From Ruegeria arenilitoris (GTDB lineage Bacteria; Pseudomonadota; Alphaproteobacteria; Rhodobacterales; Rhodobacteraceae): 64,000 bases of DNA. A program made the translations under genes and the position numbers. The DNA is taken from contig NZ_WPZO01000001.1 in assembly GCF_013031355.1 (NCBI RefSeq), forward strand, positions 186,001 through 250,000, read 5' to 3'. Below are positions 33,335 through 42,482 of this stretch, piece after piece. Numbering within the stretch: the first letter of the stretch is position 1; every line of letters begins with the position of its first letter. The notes below the pieces were generated by a model, which did no database searches, had not been told where the DNA came from, and saw only the letters and a list, made by a program, of their open reading frames with translations.

Positions 33335-34738
33335 ATGGACTCGATAGAAATCGGCCTCTGGGTCTCGGGAGGCCTGCTGCTTTTGGTCGTCACGGGAATG
33401 CGCGTGGCCTTTGCTGCGGGTCTTGCGGGGTTGGTGGGGTTGATCTGGATTTTCTGGGCCAAGTCCGGGTACGACCCCAGCCGATTTGGCAAGGCGCTGA
33501 CGGTATCCGTGAAGATCGCGGGGCAGGTGCCGCATTCCAAAGTGGCCGCCCATACACTCAGCCTGATCCCGACCTTCATTCTGATTGGCTATTTAGCCTA
33601 TTACGCAGGCCTAACTCGCGCGCTGTTCGAAGCAGCCAAACGCTGGGTGGCGTGGGTGCCGGGTGGGCTGGCGGTGTCGACCGTGTTTGCTACTGCCGGG
33701 TTTGCCGCTGTGTCGGGCGCGTCGGTTGCCACCTCGGCCGTTTTCGCCCGGATCGCTATCCCCGAAATGCTGAGCGTCGGGTACAACAAACAATTCGCTG
33801 CCGGGGTTGTCGCCGCCGGAGGCACCCTGGCCTCGCTGATCCCACCGTCGGCCATCCTGGTGATTTACGCCATCATCGTTGAGCAGGACGTGGGCAAGTT
33901 GTTATTGGCCGGTTTCATTCCGGGCGCATTTTCGGCGGTGATCTACGGGCTGCTGATCGTTGGTATCGCCGTATTCTTCAAAAGCGTTGGCCCCCCGGTT
34001 ACAGGCTTTACTTGGAAACAACGCTTCACTGCGTTGCCCGGAGCCTTTCCCATTGTGGCCGTGATCCTGATCATCATCTGCTTTGTCTATAACCCGTTCG
34101 GCGAAAGGGCGTGGGGCACCCCAACGGAAGGCGGCGCCATCGGGGCCTTCATCGTCTTCTGTTTTGCTCTGTTCCACGGGATGCGTTGGAAAGAACTGAA
34201 GTCGGCGCTGTTGGAAACCGCCAAGTTGACCGCGATGATCTTCTCGATCATCTGGGGTGTGCTGATCTACGTGCGGTTTTTGGGGTTTGCCGACCTGCCG
34301 GGGGCGTTTTCGGATTGGATCACCTCATTGGAAATGTCACCGATGTTGATCCTGATCTGCATCCTTCTGGCCTATGCGGTGCTAGGCATGTTCATGGATG
34401 CCATCGGGATGCTGCTGCTGACATTGCCTGTGGTTTATCCGGCGGTGATGGCCCTGAACGGAGGCGAGGCAGTCAGCGCGGCAGAGAGCACGTTCGGAAT
34501 GTCCGGCCCAATGTGTGCGATCTGGTTCGGCATTCTGGTCGTGAAAATGGCGGAGTTCTGTCTGATCACGCCGCCCATCGGTCTGAACTGTTTCGTGGTG
34601 GCAGGGGTGCGCCCCGATCTCAGCGTTCAGGATGTTTTCAAGGGTGTGACCCCGTTCTTCATCGCAGATGGCGTCACCATCGCGCTGCTTGTGGCGTTCC
34701 CAAGCATCGTTCTCTACCTGCCGTCCCTGGCCGGATAG
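33335..34738 (+). CDS. TRAP transporter large permease (DctM family)
   Basis: This 467-residue inner-membrane protein has about 12-13 helices. Signature stretches are ASVATSAVFARIAIPEM and GGTLASLIPPSAILVIYA (the first substrate/sodium-site region) and VLGMFMDAIGMLLLTLPVVYP (the second). It is sodium-driven by family analogy. AGGA lies before the ATG, and the small-permease stop is 3 bases upstream. It is slightly longer than the usual ~430 residues because of an extended loop after helix 2. It ends 6 bases before a hairpin. Confidence 0.92.
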   Translation: MDSIEIGLWVSGGLLLLVVTGMRVAFAAGLAGLVGLIWIFWAKSGYDPSRFGKALTVSVKIAGQVPHSKVAAHTLSLIPTFILIGYLAYYAGLTRALFEAAKRWVAWVPGGLAVSTVFATAGFAAVSGASVATSAVFARIAIPEMLSVGYNKQFAAGVVAAGGTLASLIPPSAILVIYAIIVEQDVGKLLLAGFIPGAFSAVIYGLLIVGIAVFFKSVGPPVTGFTWKQRFTALPGAFPIVAVILIIICFVYNPFGERAWGTPTEGGAIGAFIVFCFALFHGMRWKELKSALLETAKLTAMIFSIIWGVLIYVRFLGFADLPGAFSDWITSLEMSPMLILICILLAYAVLGMFMDAIGMLLLTLPVVYPAVMALNGGEAVSAAESTFGMSGPMCAIWFGILVVKMAEFCLITPPIGLNCFVVAGVRPDLSVQDVFKGVTPFFIADGVTIALLVAFPSIVLYLPSLAG

Positions 34739-34765
34739 AAAAAGCCCCCGGGGTTAACCGGGGGC
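34739..34765 (-). terminator. Terminator of the ornithine/arginine operon
   Basis: The stem GCCCCCGG/CCGGGGGC with a GGTTAA loop (34744-34765) is followed on the minus strand by CTTTTTC. It lies 25 bases behind the ornithine cyclodeaminase stop. On the plus strand it lacks a T-run but its hairpin may still act on the TRAP transcript. Confidence 0.85.
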
Positions 34766-34789
34766 GAGGTAATGCTATTTGCAGGTTCT

Positions 34790-35830
34790 TTAGCTTGCCC
34801 GCATCAGCATCCCATACAGATCGCGCGGGTCATCCGGGTCTGCCAACATGTCCAAAGGTTCAAAGAAGTCAGTGCCTTCGATAGCGGTCTTTATGTAACG
34901 CAGAGCCGAGAAGTCCTCGATCGCAAAGCCCACGCTGTCGAACAAGGTGATCTGCCGATCGTCGCGGCGACCCTCGGCCTGTCCGGTCATGACCTGCCAC
35001 ATTTCGGTCACTGGGTGATCGTCTTCCAGCGCCTGAATCTCACCTTCGATCCGCGTCTGTTCGGGGTATTCCACGAAGATGTCCGAGCGCAGAAGGATAT
35101 CGCGGTGCAGTTCCGTCTTGCCCGGGCAATCGCCGCCGATGGCGTTTATGTGCACGCCGGGGCCAACCATGTTGTCGGTCAGGATCGTGGCATACTTCTT
35201 GTCGGCCGTGCAGGTGGTGATGATATGCGCGCCCTCGATAGCCTCTTCGGGGGTCGAGCAAGGCACAACGGTCAGGCCAGTTCCTTGCAGGTTGGCGGCA
35301 CATTTCTTGGTCGCATTGCTGTCGGTGTCATAGAGGCGCACGGTGGTGATCCCGCACATCGCCTTGAAGGCCAGACACTGGAACTCCGACTGCGCGCCGT
35401 TGCCGATCATTGCCATGACCGTTGAGGACTTCGGCGCCAGATAGCTGCCAACCAGCGCCGAGGTTGCGGCTGTTCGCAGCGCGGTCAGCATAGTCATCTC
35501 GGTCAGCAGGGTGGGGTAACCGGTATAGACATCCGCAAGCAGGCCAAAGGCGGTCACGGTCTGCAGCCCCTCAGACGTGTTCTTGGGGTGGCCGTTGACG
35601 TATTTGAACCCGTAAGCCTCACCATCCGAGGTCGGCATCAGTTCGATCACGCCATGCGGCGAGTGGGCCGGGATGCGCGGGGTCTTGTCAAAGCTCTCCC
35701 AACGTTTGAAGTCGGATTCGATTTGGGCCGCGATCTGGGTGATCATTTTTTCGACCCCGACGTGATGCACCAGACGCATCATGTTGTCGACGGACACGAA
35801 GGGCACAAGCGCCTTGTCTGAAGGTTGCAT
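34790..35830 (-). CDS. ocd: Ornithine cyclodeaminase
   Basis: This 346-residue cytosolic NAD-dependent enzyme converts L-ornithine to L-proline and ammonia. Family features are KYVNGHPKNTSEGLQTVTA (substrate lysine and Arg region), LTALRTAATSALVGSYLAP, the dinucleotide-binding MAMIGNGAQSEFQ (GxGxQ) and INAIGGDCPGKTEL with the catalytic Asp. It is the last gene of the arginase-CtlX-OCD operon, 9 bases behind ctlX. Together they turn arginine or citrulline into proline. Confidence 0.94.
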   Translation of the reverse strand: MQPSDKALVPFVSVDNMMRLVHHVGVEKMITQIAAQIESDFKRWESFDKTPRIPAHSPHGVIELMPTSDGEAYGFKYVNGHPKNTSEGLQTVTAFGLLADVYTGYPTLLTEMTMLTALRTAATSALVGSYLAPKSSTVMAMIGNGAQSEFQCLAFKAMCGITTVRLYDTDSNATKKCAANLQGTGLTVVPCSTPEEAIEGAHIITTCTADKKYATILTDNMVGPGVHINAIGGDCPGKTELHRDILLRSDIFVEYPEQTRIEGEIQALEDDHPVTEMWQVMTGQAEGRRDDRQITLFDSVGFAIEDFSALRYIKTAIEGTDFFEPLDMLADPDDPRDLYGMLMRAS

Positions 35831-35839
35831 CGGGGTCTC

Positions 35840-36757
35840 CTATCGGCGGGACAGGTGGATGCCCGCAATCATGCAGCGCACGGATCCACCGGCAGTTTCA
35901 ATTGTCGGCACCGAGAGCGGCAGCGGCGTGGCGCTGGCCTCGATTGTGGTGATTTGTTTAGGCGTCAGCGCGGCAAGCGCCCGGCTGGACAGCGCCAGTA
36001 CCAGACCGTCACGACCGCTGAGTTCGATGGCGTTGCCGGCAAACTCGGCGATCTGTTCGTGGCTCAGATCAATGACGGTACGACCGCTTTCCTCAAGTCG
36101 CGCCTTGACCGTCGCACGGCGTTCTAGGTCGGTGATCATGTCCAGGCAAATCAGCGCATAGTTGGTGCCGATGCCCATCAGGACGTTGGTGTGATAAACA
36201 TCGCGCCCCTCTGCATCCTTCGCCTCGAACACGATGGGCTCATAGTTGAAATGGGTGCAGAAACGCTCCAGCAACACGGGATCGGCGCGGTTGGACTTGA
36301 CCGTATAGGCCACGCGGCCGATGTGATCCAAGACCATAGCGCCGGTACCTTCCAGCGCCAGTTTGTCTTGTTCCAGACCGGAATAATCGATCACGTCCTG
36401 AACGCGGTATTCCTGTTTCAGCACTTCGATGACATCCGCCCGGCGCTCGCGTCGACGTGACGGAACAAACATCGGATAAATCGCAACATGCCCGCCGGGA
36501 TGGGTCGAGAACCAGTTGTTCGGGAATACGCTGTCAGGCGTGTCCAGATCGCCGTGATCGTCAAAGACGTGAACCCTCACACCGGCGTCACGCAATTGAG
36601 CGACCGCTTTGTCATGTTCCGCGCGCGCAGCGTCAGAGGGTGTCGCCGTGTGCGTGGCGAGTGTCTGGAACGCGTTGTCACCCTGTGTCTCGGGGTTCGA
36701 GGTAAACGCATGGGGCCGGATCATCACGACGGCTGAAGGGGCTTGCAGAGATTGCAT
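35840..36757 (-). CDS. ctlX: Citrulline hydrolase CtlX (arginine-deiminase-related)
   Basis: This 305-residue protein of the guanidino-group-modifying superfamily shows PDSVFPNNWFSTH, EGTGAMVLDH (His-containing core), HTNVLMGIGTNYALICLD and the C-terminal nucleophile Cys in GGSVRCMIAG. CtlX-type proteins hydrolyse citrulline (or act on arginine as dihydrolases) to give ornithine. Its start overlaps the arginase stop by 1 base (TGATG), and ocd follows. The family is clear; citrulline versus arginine as substrate is not decided by the sequence. Confidence 0.88.
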   Translation of the reverse strand: MQSLQAPSAVVMIRPHAFTSNPETQGDNAFQTLATHTATPSDAARAEHDKAVAQLRDAGVRVHVFDDHGDLDTPDSVFPNNWFSTHPGGHVAIYPMFVPSRRRERRADVIEVLKQEYRVQDVIDYSGLEQDKLALEGTGAMVLDHIGRVAYTVKSNRADPVLLERFCTHFNYEPIVFEAKDAEGRDVYHTNVLMGIGTNYALICLDMITDLERRATVKARLEESGRTVIDLSHEQIAEFAGNAIELSGRDGLVLALSSRALAALTPKQITTIEASATPLPLSVPTIETAGGSVRCMIAGIHLSRR

Positions 36758-37677
36758 CAGAAACTCCGGGTTGGGCGGTCGAATATGCGGCGGCCCAGCA
36801 ATGAGGCGGCCAGGTCGACCATCAGTTTTGCGGTGCGGCCGCGTTCATCGAGGAACGGGTTCAGCTCGACCAGATCCAGGGAACAGACGAGGCCGCTTTC
36901 GTGAAGCAGTTCCATCACCAGATGCGCCTCGCGCTCGGTCGCACCACCGGGGACGGTGGTGCCAACCGCGGGGGCGATGGATGGATCGAGGAAATCGACG
37001 TCCAGAGAGACATGCAGAATGCCATCGGCCGCCCGAACCCGATCCAGAAACGCCATCAGCGGCGCTTTGATCCCGTGCTCATCGATGCTGCGCATATCGG
37101 CCAGCATGGCGCGGTCCTGTTCCAGCCGTGCGCGCTCGGCAGGATCGACGGAACGCAGGCCGATCATGCCAACGCGGTCGGTCGGTACTGGGGCGGGCAC
37201 CGGTGGGAAGGCGTCAAATCCCGGCTGGCCGGTGAAGTACGCCACCGGTGTACCATGCAGATTGCCGCTGCCGGTGCTGTCTGGCGTATGAAAGTCACTA
37301 TGGGCGTCCAGCCAGAGCACGAACAGGGGGCGTCCGATCTGTTCCGCATGTGCGGCCATGCCGGCCACGGTTCCCATCGATAGGGCATGATCGCCGCCCA
37401 TGAAGATCGGCAGGCCGTTTGGCGCTATATCCTGTGCCGTGCGGCTCAAAGCGCTGGTCCATCCGATCACCTCGGGCAGGGCGAACAGATGTGTGTGTTC
37501 AGGGGTGTCCGTTTCGTCTGGGTTGATGTCGCCAAGATCGGTGACCCGGTGCCCCAGATCGGTCAAGGCCTGATCCAGACCCGCCACGCGATAGGCATCC
37601 GGCCCCATCCGGCAGCCCTGACGCCGCTTACCTGCGTCCATCGGGGCGCCGACCAATATTACGTGTTTGTTGTCCAT
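36757..37677 (-). CDS. rocF: Arginase
   Basis: This 306-residue manganese enzyme splits arginine to ornithine and urea. The metal ligands are complete: GGDHALSMGT, WLDAHSDFHTP and SLDVDFLDP, plus the late Glu in DLVELNPFLDE. It is the first gene of the operon. The gene is divergent from an Lrp-type regulator that starts 86 bases away, the usual arrangement for amino-acid-induced catabolism. Confidence 0.95.
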   Translation of the reverse strand: MDNKHVILVGAPMDAGKRRQGCRMGPDAYRVAGLDQALTDLGHRVTDLGDINPDETDTPEHTHLFALPEVIGWTSALSRTAQDIAPNGLPIFMGGDHALSMGTVAGMAAHAEQIGRPLFVLWLDAHSDFHTPDSTGSGNLHGTPVAYFTGQPGFDAFPPVPAPVPTDRVGMIGLRSVDPAERARLEQDRAMLADMRSIDEHGIKAPLMAFLDRVRAADGILHVSLDVDFLDPSIAPAVGTTVPGGATEREAHLVMELLHESGLVCSLDLVELNPFLDERGRTAKLMVDLAASLLGRRIFDRPTRSF

Positions 37678-37763
37678 ATGACTATTTAGAGCTGCGGGCT
37701 GGGTTGCGAGAAGAGATCAAATTGTTCAAAATGAAACTCGCGCGATCGAAGTGGAAAGTAATT

Positions 37764-38192
37764 ATGGACGATTTGGATAGCAGATTGCTGAATGCCCTAC
37801 ACCGGGACGCACGGGCGTCGCTGTCCGAGCTGGCCGAAACCCTTGGGGTCACCCGCACGACGGTGCGCAGCCGCTTACAACGCCTGAAGCAATCGGGTGA
37901 GATCGTGGGCTTTACCGTCCTCACCCGGCAGGACGTGGCCGAAAGCCCGGTGCGCGGATTGATGATGCTGGAAATCGAAGGACGTGGCACCGAGCGCACG
38001 ATGGCCCGCATCGCCGCCCTGCGTCAGGTCCGCGCCGTGCATACGACCAATGGCAGCTGGGACCTGATCGCCGAAATCGGAACCGAGACTCTGGCCGAGC
38101 TGGACGAAGTTCTGTTTCAGATCCGGCGGATGGAGGGGATCACCAAGTCCGAGACCAACCTGTTGCTGTCCACGCGCAAGGGTCGTGTTTGA
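37764..38192 (+). CDS. Lrp/AsnC-family transcriptional regulator
   Basis: This 142-residue protein has an N-terminal winged HTH (LDSRLLNALHRDARASLSEL and VTRTTVRSRLQRL) and a C-terminal ligand-binding RAM domain (VRAVHTTNGSWDLIAEIGTE). The frame opens at 37704, but ATG 37764 has GGAAAG 6 bases upstream and gives the standard opening MDDLDSRLL. It is divergent from arginase, so control of the arginine operon, with arginine or ornithine as effector, is likely by analogy with other Lrp-type regulators. Confidence 0.9.
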   Translation: MDDLDSRLLNALHRDARASLSELAETLGVTRTTVRSRLQRLKQSGEIVGFTVLTRQDVAESPVRGLMMLEIEGRGTERTMARIAALRQVRAVHTTNGSWDLIAEIGTETLAELDEVLFQIRRMEGITKSETNLLLSTRKGRV

Positions 38193-38295
38193 GTCGCCCA
38201 TAGTGCTTTGAGGTTCAAGGAAAATGTGTAAGAGTTCCCTCGCGCGGCCGATCCGCGCGCGGGATCATTGCAGCACCTCAGAGCAGGGAAAAACC

Positions 38296-40905
38296 ATGAC
38301 CACGCAGGAGACAGGCAAAGAACTCTGGGCCGTACGCTGGGCTGAGCGGGCTACCGGATTTCTCGAAAAACCGCTGGTCAGGATTGCGGTGCCGGTTCTG
38401 GTTACCCTGATCGCACTGGTGGTGTTGCATGAGCTGTCTCATCACGTGAAATGGGGCGACGTGCAGACGGATGTGGCGAACACCTCGTGGAAGCTGATGT
38501 TCGTCGCCTTCTGCTGGACCTGTTTCAGCTTTCTTTCTTTGTCCATGTATGACGTTTTCGCCGTGCAGAGTGTGGCGGATGGCGAGGTACCCCTGCCGGT
38601 CGCAGGCTTGGCCGGGGCCAGCGGTTATGCTGTATCCAATTGCCTTGGGTTTTCCTACATCACCGGCACGGCAATCCGGTATCGCATCTATGCCTCGCTT
38701 GGGCTGGACCTGAGCCGGGTCGCCGGTGTCATCGCGACCTCTTGGATCGCATTCTGGTCAGGGCTGGTTCTGTTGCTGGGCTTACTGCTGACCCTGCATC
38801 CCGACGGTATTTCCAACGTTCTGCCTATCAGTGACACCACGGAAACAGTGATCGGGTTGTGCATGCTTGCCGCCCTCGCAGTCTTGTATATCTGGCTTGC
38901 GAAAGGTGGCCGCAAGCTGGCTTATGGCGGGCTTGGGTTCAACCTGCCCGGTGGCAAGCTGGCTGGCTTGCTGACTCTGGCCGCGATCGGAGACCTGTTT
39001 GGCGCCTCGATGGTGCTTTACACGCTGATGCCCGATGACCTTGGGGTCGGCTATCCCTATTTCTTCACGATCTATATCGGTGCGATTGCCGTTGGTATCG
39101 TCAGCCATGCCCCGGGCGGGATCGGCGCATTCGAGGCGACGCTGATCGCCGGTCTGGGCGCTTCGGGCCGCTCAGACGTGATCGCGGCCTTGCTGCTGTA
39201 TCGGCTGGTTTACACCTTCTTGCCCTTCGTCATCGCCAGCCTTTCAATCGCAGTCGCCTCGGCGCTGACGCATCGCCACCATATCAGCGGCGCGGCGACC
39301 TGGGTCTATCGTGCGATCCGCCCGATTGTCCCGATGGTGGCCGCAGGCGTGACTGCGGTGGCAGGGATAATTCTGCTGGTCTCGGGCGCCTTGCCGTCCA
39401 GCACGCAGAACCTCGGCGTGTTGCGGGATTTCCTGCCTTTGTCTTTTGTCGAGGCCTCGCACCTGGCGGGCAGTGCGGTTGGAGTGCTGCTGATCCTTGT
39501 GTCGCGCGGGCTGTTCCGCAAACTCTATCGCGCGTGGATCGTAGCGATGTTGCTTATGGTGGCGGGGTTTGTCGCTTCGCTGACCAAGGGGCTGGATACG
39601 CATGAGGCGATAGGCATGTTGGCGTCCATCGCCGTGCTGGCCACGTTCCGGGGGGCGTTCTATCGTGTCAGCGGGGCTTCAATCTTTCGCCTGAACATCC
39701 CGTGGCTGGTCAGTGTCTTCGCTTTGCTGGCGGTCATCTTCTGGATCGGGCTATTCGCCTATTCGCATGTCGAATATCAGAACGCTCTTTGGTGGGAATT
39801 CGCGTGGAACGGCGACGCCTCGCGCTTTTTACGGTCCAGCCTCGTGGTGGCAGTCATTCTAGGTGTGGTGGCTATTAACTCGCTGTTCGGGCGGGAAATT
39901 CCCCAGTTGCAGCGCACCGAGATTCCTCCGGCCGTGGAACGCCTCGCGCTGGAAAGCGAAGATACCGAGGCGCAGATTTCACTGACCGGAGACAAGCAGT
40001 TCCTGATCGCACCGGATGAAAGCGCGTTTCTGGCCTATGCCGATACCGGCAACGCGCTGATCACCAAAGGTGAGCCGGTTGGAGACGAAAAAGCCGGTCA
40101 GCAACTGATCTGGCAACTGCGCGAAATGGCTGATCGGGAAGGCAAGCTATGCGCGTTTTATAGCGTGTCCACCAAGTACCTGCCGACCTTCCTGGACCTT
40201 GGCCTTTCGATCCTGAAAATCGGTGAGGTTGCACGGGTGCCGCTGAAAGACTTCTCGCTGGATGGCAAGTCTCGCAAGCGGTTCCGGCAGGCCAAGAACC
40301 GGGCCGAGCGTGAAGGCTATGTGTTTGAGGTCATCCCGAAAGAGAAACTGGCCCCGGTATTGCCTGAACTTCGCAAAATCTCTGATGACTGGCTTCAGCA
40401 AAAGGCGGGCGAAGAGAAGGGGTTTGCCCTCGGTGGGTTTGATGAAAAATACCTGTATTATTTTGATCATGCCGTGCTTCGGAAGGGCGATACAGGCCAG
40501 ATCGTCGCCTTTGCCAATCTGTTCCAAGGCGGAAACAAGTCCGAACTGTCTCTGGACCTGATGCGGTACGAGCCGGACGGTTCGAATTTCATCATGGACG
40601 CTTTGTTTGCCGAGATGATGTCCTGGGGCGCAGAGCAGGGGTTCCACTGGTTCTCGCTGGGGGCTGCGCCGTTTTCGGGGATCGAGAACCGGCAGTTGGC
40701 CTCATTCTGGAACCGCGTCGGCGGATTCGTCTATGAACACGGCGAGCAGTTCTATCACTTCGAAGGGCTGCGGTCGTTCAAACAAAAGTTCGACCCGGAA
40801 TGGAGCCCGAACTATCTGGCCAGCCCCGGTGGCTTCGCAGCACCGCGCATCCTGTATGAAGTGAATATCCTGATATCCGGCGGTCTGCGTGGCCTGACCA
40901 AGTAG
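38296..40905 (+). CDS. mprF: MprF-type phosphatidylglycerol lysyltransferase/flippase
   Basis: This 869-residue membrane protein has about 14 hydrophobic segments over residues 30-530. They include the flippase-like core SHAPGGIGAFEATLIAGLG. A cytosolic DUF2156 acyltransferase domain follows (residues about 560-860) with FYSVSTKYLPTFLDLGLS, KRFRQAKNRAEREGY and HWFSLGAAPFSGIENRQLASFWNR (in parts). Such enzymes transfer lysine from Lys-tRNA to phosphatidylglycerol and flip the product outward, which raises resistance to cationic peptides and acid. ATG 38296 has AGGGA upstream; a 7-bp GC hairpin (38241-38259) lies in the leader. The amino acid transferred is not predictable. Confidence 0.9.
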   Translation: MTTQETGKELWAVRWAERATGFLEKPLVRIAVPVLVTLIALVVLHELSHHVKWGDVQTDVANTSWKLMFVAFCWTCFSFLSLSMYDVFAVQSVADGEVPLPVAGLAGASGYAVSNCLGFSYITGTAIRYRIYASLGLDLSRVAGVIATSWIAFWSGLVLLLGLLLTLHPDGISNVLPISDTTETVIGLCMLAALAVLYIWLAKGGRKLAYGGLGFNLPGGKLAGLLTLAAIGDLFGASMVLYTLMPDDLGVGYPYFFTIYIGAIAVGIVSHAPGGIGAFEATLIAGLGASGRSDVIAALLLYRLVYTFLPFVIASLSIAVASALTHRHHISGAATWVYRAIRPIVPMVAAGVTAVAGIILLVSGALPSSTQNLGVLRDFLPLSFVEASHLAGSAVGVLLILVSRGLFRKLYRAWIVAMLLMVAGFVASLTKGLDTHEAIGMLASIAVLATFRGAFYRVSGASIFRLNIPWLVSVFALLAVIFWIGLFAYSHVEYQNALWWEFAWNGDASRFLRSSLVVAVILGVVAINSLFGREIPQLQRTEIPPAVERLALESEDTEAQISLTGDKQFLIAPDESAFLAYADTGNALITKGEPVGDEKAGQQLIWQLREMADREGKLCAFYSVSTKYLPTFLDLGLSILKIGEVARVPLKDFSLDGKSRKRFRQAKNRAEREGYVFEVIPKEKLAPVLPELRKISDDWLQQKAGEEKGFALGGFDEKYLYYFDHAVLRKGDTGQIVAFANLFQGGNKSELSLDLMRYEPDGSNFIMDALFAEMMSWGAEQGFHWFSLGAAPFSGIENRQLASFWNRVGGFVYEHGEQFYHFEGLRSFKQKFDPEWSPNYLASPGGFAAPRILYEVNILISGGLRGLTK

Positions 40906-40908
40906 ACC

Positions 40909-42471
40909 TTAGTTCAGGCTGGCGCCGGTTGGGGTTTCCTGCAGCAGGTCGCCCCAATCGGTGCGATAGGCCATTTCGGCCAGCACGGTTTCGGGCAGGA
41001 ATTCATGATTCTGACGGATTTGCCAGCCGCCGCCCAAACCTTTGTAGACCGCCACCAGATTGCTGGACACCTGCTGCCGCGCCTCGATCAGGTTGGCCTG
41101 TGACCGTAGCAACGCGGTCTGCGTGTTCAGAATACGGGAGTAGTCGGCAATGCCGTCGCGGTATTGGTCAACTGCAATCTCAGCCGCCTTGCGGGACGCA
41201 GCGACGCTGTTCTCATAAAACCCAACCTGTTTGCGGGATTGGGCATAGGCAACCATCGCACTTTCAACCTCGGAATAGGCGGTAAGAACGGTGTTCTGGT
41301 AGTTGGCGATCAGCGCCTGATAGGCCGCGTCCTGAGCGCGAACGTTGTTTTTGATCCGGCCATAGTTCAGCACGTTCCAGACCACTCCGGCATTGGCCAG
41401 ACTGGTTGTGCTGGCCGAAGAAAACAAATCCCGCCCGCCTGAGGCTTGCAAGCCGATGGACCCCGACAGAATGAACTGCGGATAGAGATCGGCCATTGCG
41501 ATCCCCACCTGCGCCGATTGCGTGGCCGCCGCCAGTTCGGCTGCACGCACATCCGGACGGCGGCGCAACAATTCTGCCGGAACACCAACGGCCACGTTGG
41601 AACGGGCCGAGGGGATGCGACCGGAATTGCCCAGCAGGCTGGTCATCCGCGACGGTGTGTTACCCAGCAACACGGCCAGCGCATTCTTGGCCTGCTGAAT
41701 GTCGCTTTCGATCTCGGGCACCAGGGCCTTGGTGTTGTTCAGCAGGGCGGTGGATTCCTGCACGTCTAATTCGGTCGTCACACCGTTGTTGAAACGCAAT
41801 TCTGTCAGGTCCGCAGAAGCCTGTTGCAGCTGAATGTTCTCGCGCGCGACCCTCAAAGATTCCTGCAGTGCGCGGATATTCACATACAGCGCCGCAACAT
41901 CCCCGGTTAGCGTTACAAGTGCGTCGTCGTAGTTGGCCACCTGGAGCGCCAGATTGGACCGCGCCGCCTGAACGCCGCGGCGCTGCTGGCCCCAAACGTC
42001 CAGCTCCCATTGCGCATCGAACCCGACTTGTGAGGTCGAAAACTCGGTATCCAGAGGAATGATCCGTTGGATATCGGAAACTGGCCTAAGATTATCGCTG
42101 ATCTGCCGTCGCTCGATCGACCCGCCGATGGCCTGCGATTGCGGATACAGCTCTCCGAATGCGATCCCCAACTGCGCACGGGCCTGTAGGACACGGGCGC
42201 CGGCCACTTGCAGATCAAGGTTCTGGGCATAGGCCTCGGCAATCAGCTTGTTCAGGGTGGGATCGTTGAACGTTTCCCACCATTTCACCACCGGCGCGCT
42301 GCGCGATGTCAGGCCGCTGGGTCCGGCGCTGGGGCTGTTTACCTCGATCCATTCCTTCACGACCGGAGAATTGGGGCGCACGAAGTCCGGGCCAACTGGG
42401 GTACAGCCGACCAGCAGGGCCGCGCATAGGGCGGTACCGATCAGTCTGCGGTGAAGCTTGGCCCGGGTCAT
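40909..42471 (-). CDS. Outer-membrane efflux lipoprotein (NodT/TolC family)
   Basis: This 520-residue protein has a lipoprotein signal with lipobox LLVGC (Cys near residue 21), then the repeated outer-membrane-factor halves. Typical pieces are FNDPTLNKLIAEAYAQNLDL, RRPDVRAAELAAATQSAQVG and QYRDGIADYSRILNTQTALL. It forms the outer-membrane channel of a tripartite exporter. The open frame runs 85 codons further upstream, but those residues overlap the HlyD gene and look like noise; ATG 42471 follows GAGG. It is encoded behind the HlyD protein, its probable adaptor. Confidence 0.92.
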   Translation of the reverse strand: MTRAKLHRRLIGTALCAALLVGCTPVGPDFVRPNSPVVKEWIEVNSPSAGPSGLTSRSAPVVKWWETFNDPTLNKLIAEAYAQNLDLQVAGARVLQARAQLGIAFGELYPQSQAIGGSIERRQISDNLRPVSDIQRIIPLDTEFSTSQVGFDAQWELDVWGQQRRGVQAARSNLALQVANYDDALVTLTGDVAALYVNIRALQESLRVARENIQLQQASADLTELRFNNGVTTELDVQESTALLNNTKALVPEIESDIQQAKNALAVLLGNTPSRMTSLLGNSGRIPSARSNVAVGVPAELLRRRPDVRAAELAAATQSAQVGIAMADLYPQFILSGSIGLQASGGRDLFSSASTTSLANAGVVWNVLNYGRIKNNVRAQDAAYQALIANYQNTVLTAYSEVESAMVAYAQSRKQVGFYENSVAASRKAAEIAVDQYRDGIADYSRILNTQTALLRSQANLIEARQQVSSNLVAVYKGLGGGWQIRQNHEFLPETVLAEMAYRTDWGDLLQETPTGASLN

Positions 42472-42482
42472 GTCATGCGTCC

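Noticed and set aside
38241..38259. GC-rich hairpin before mprF as terminator of the Lrp gene
   Set aside because: The 7-bp stem has no T-run behind it; it is noted only as a leader hairpin.
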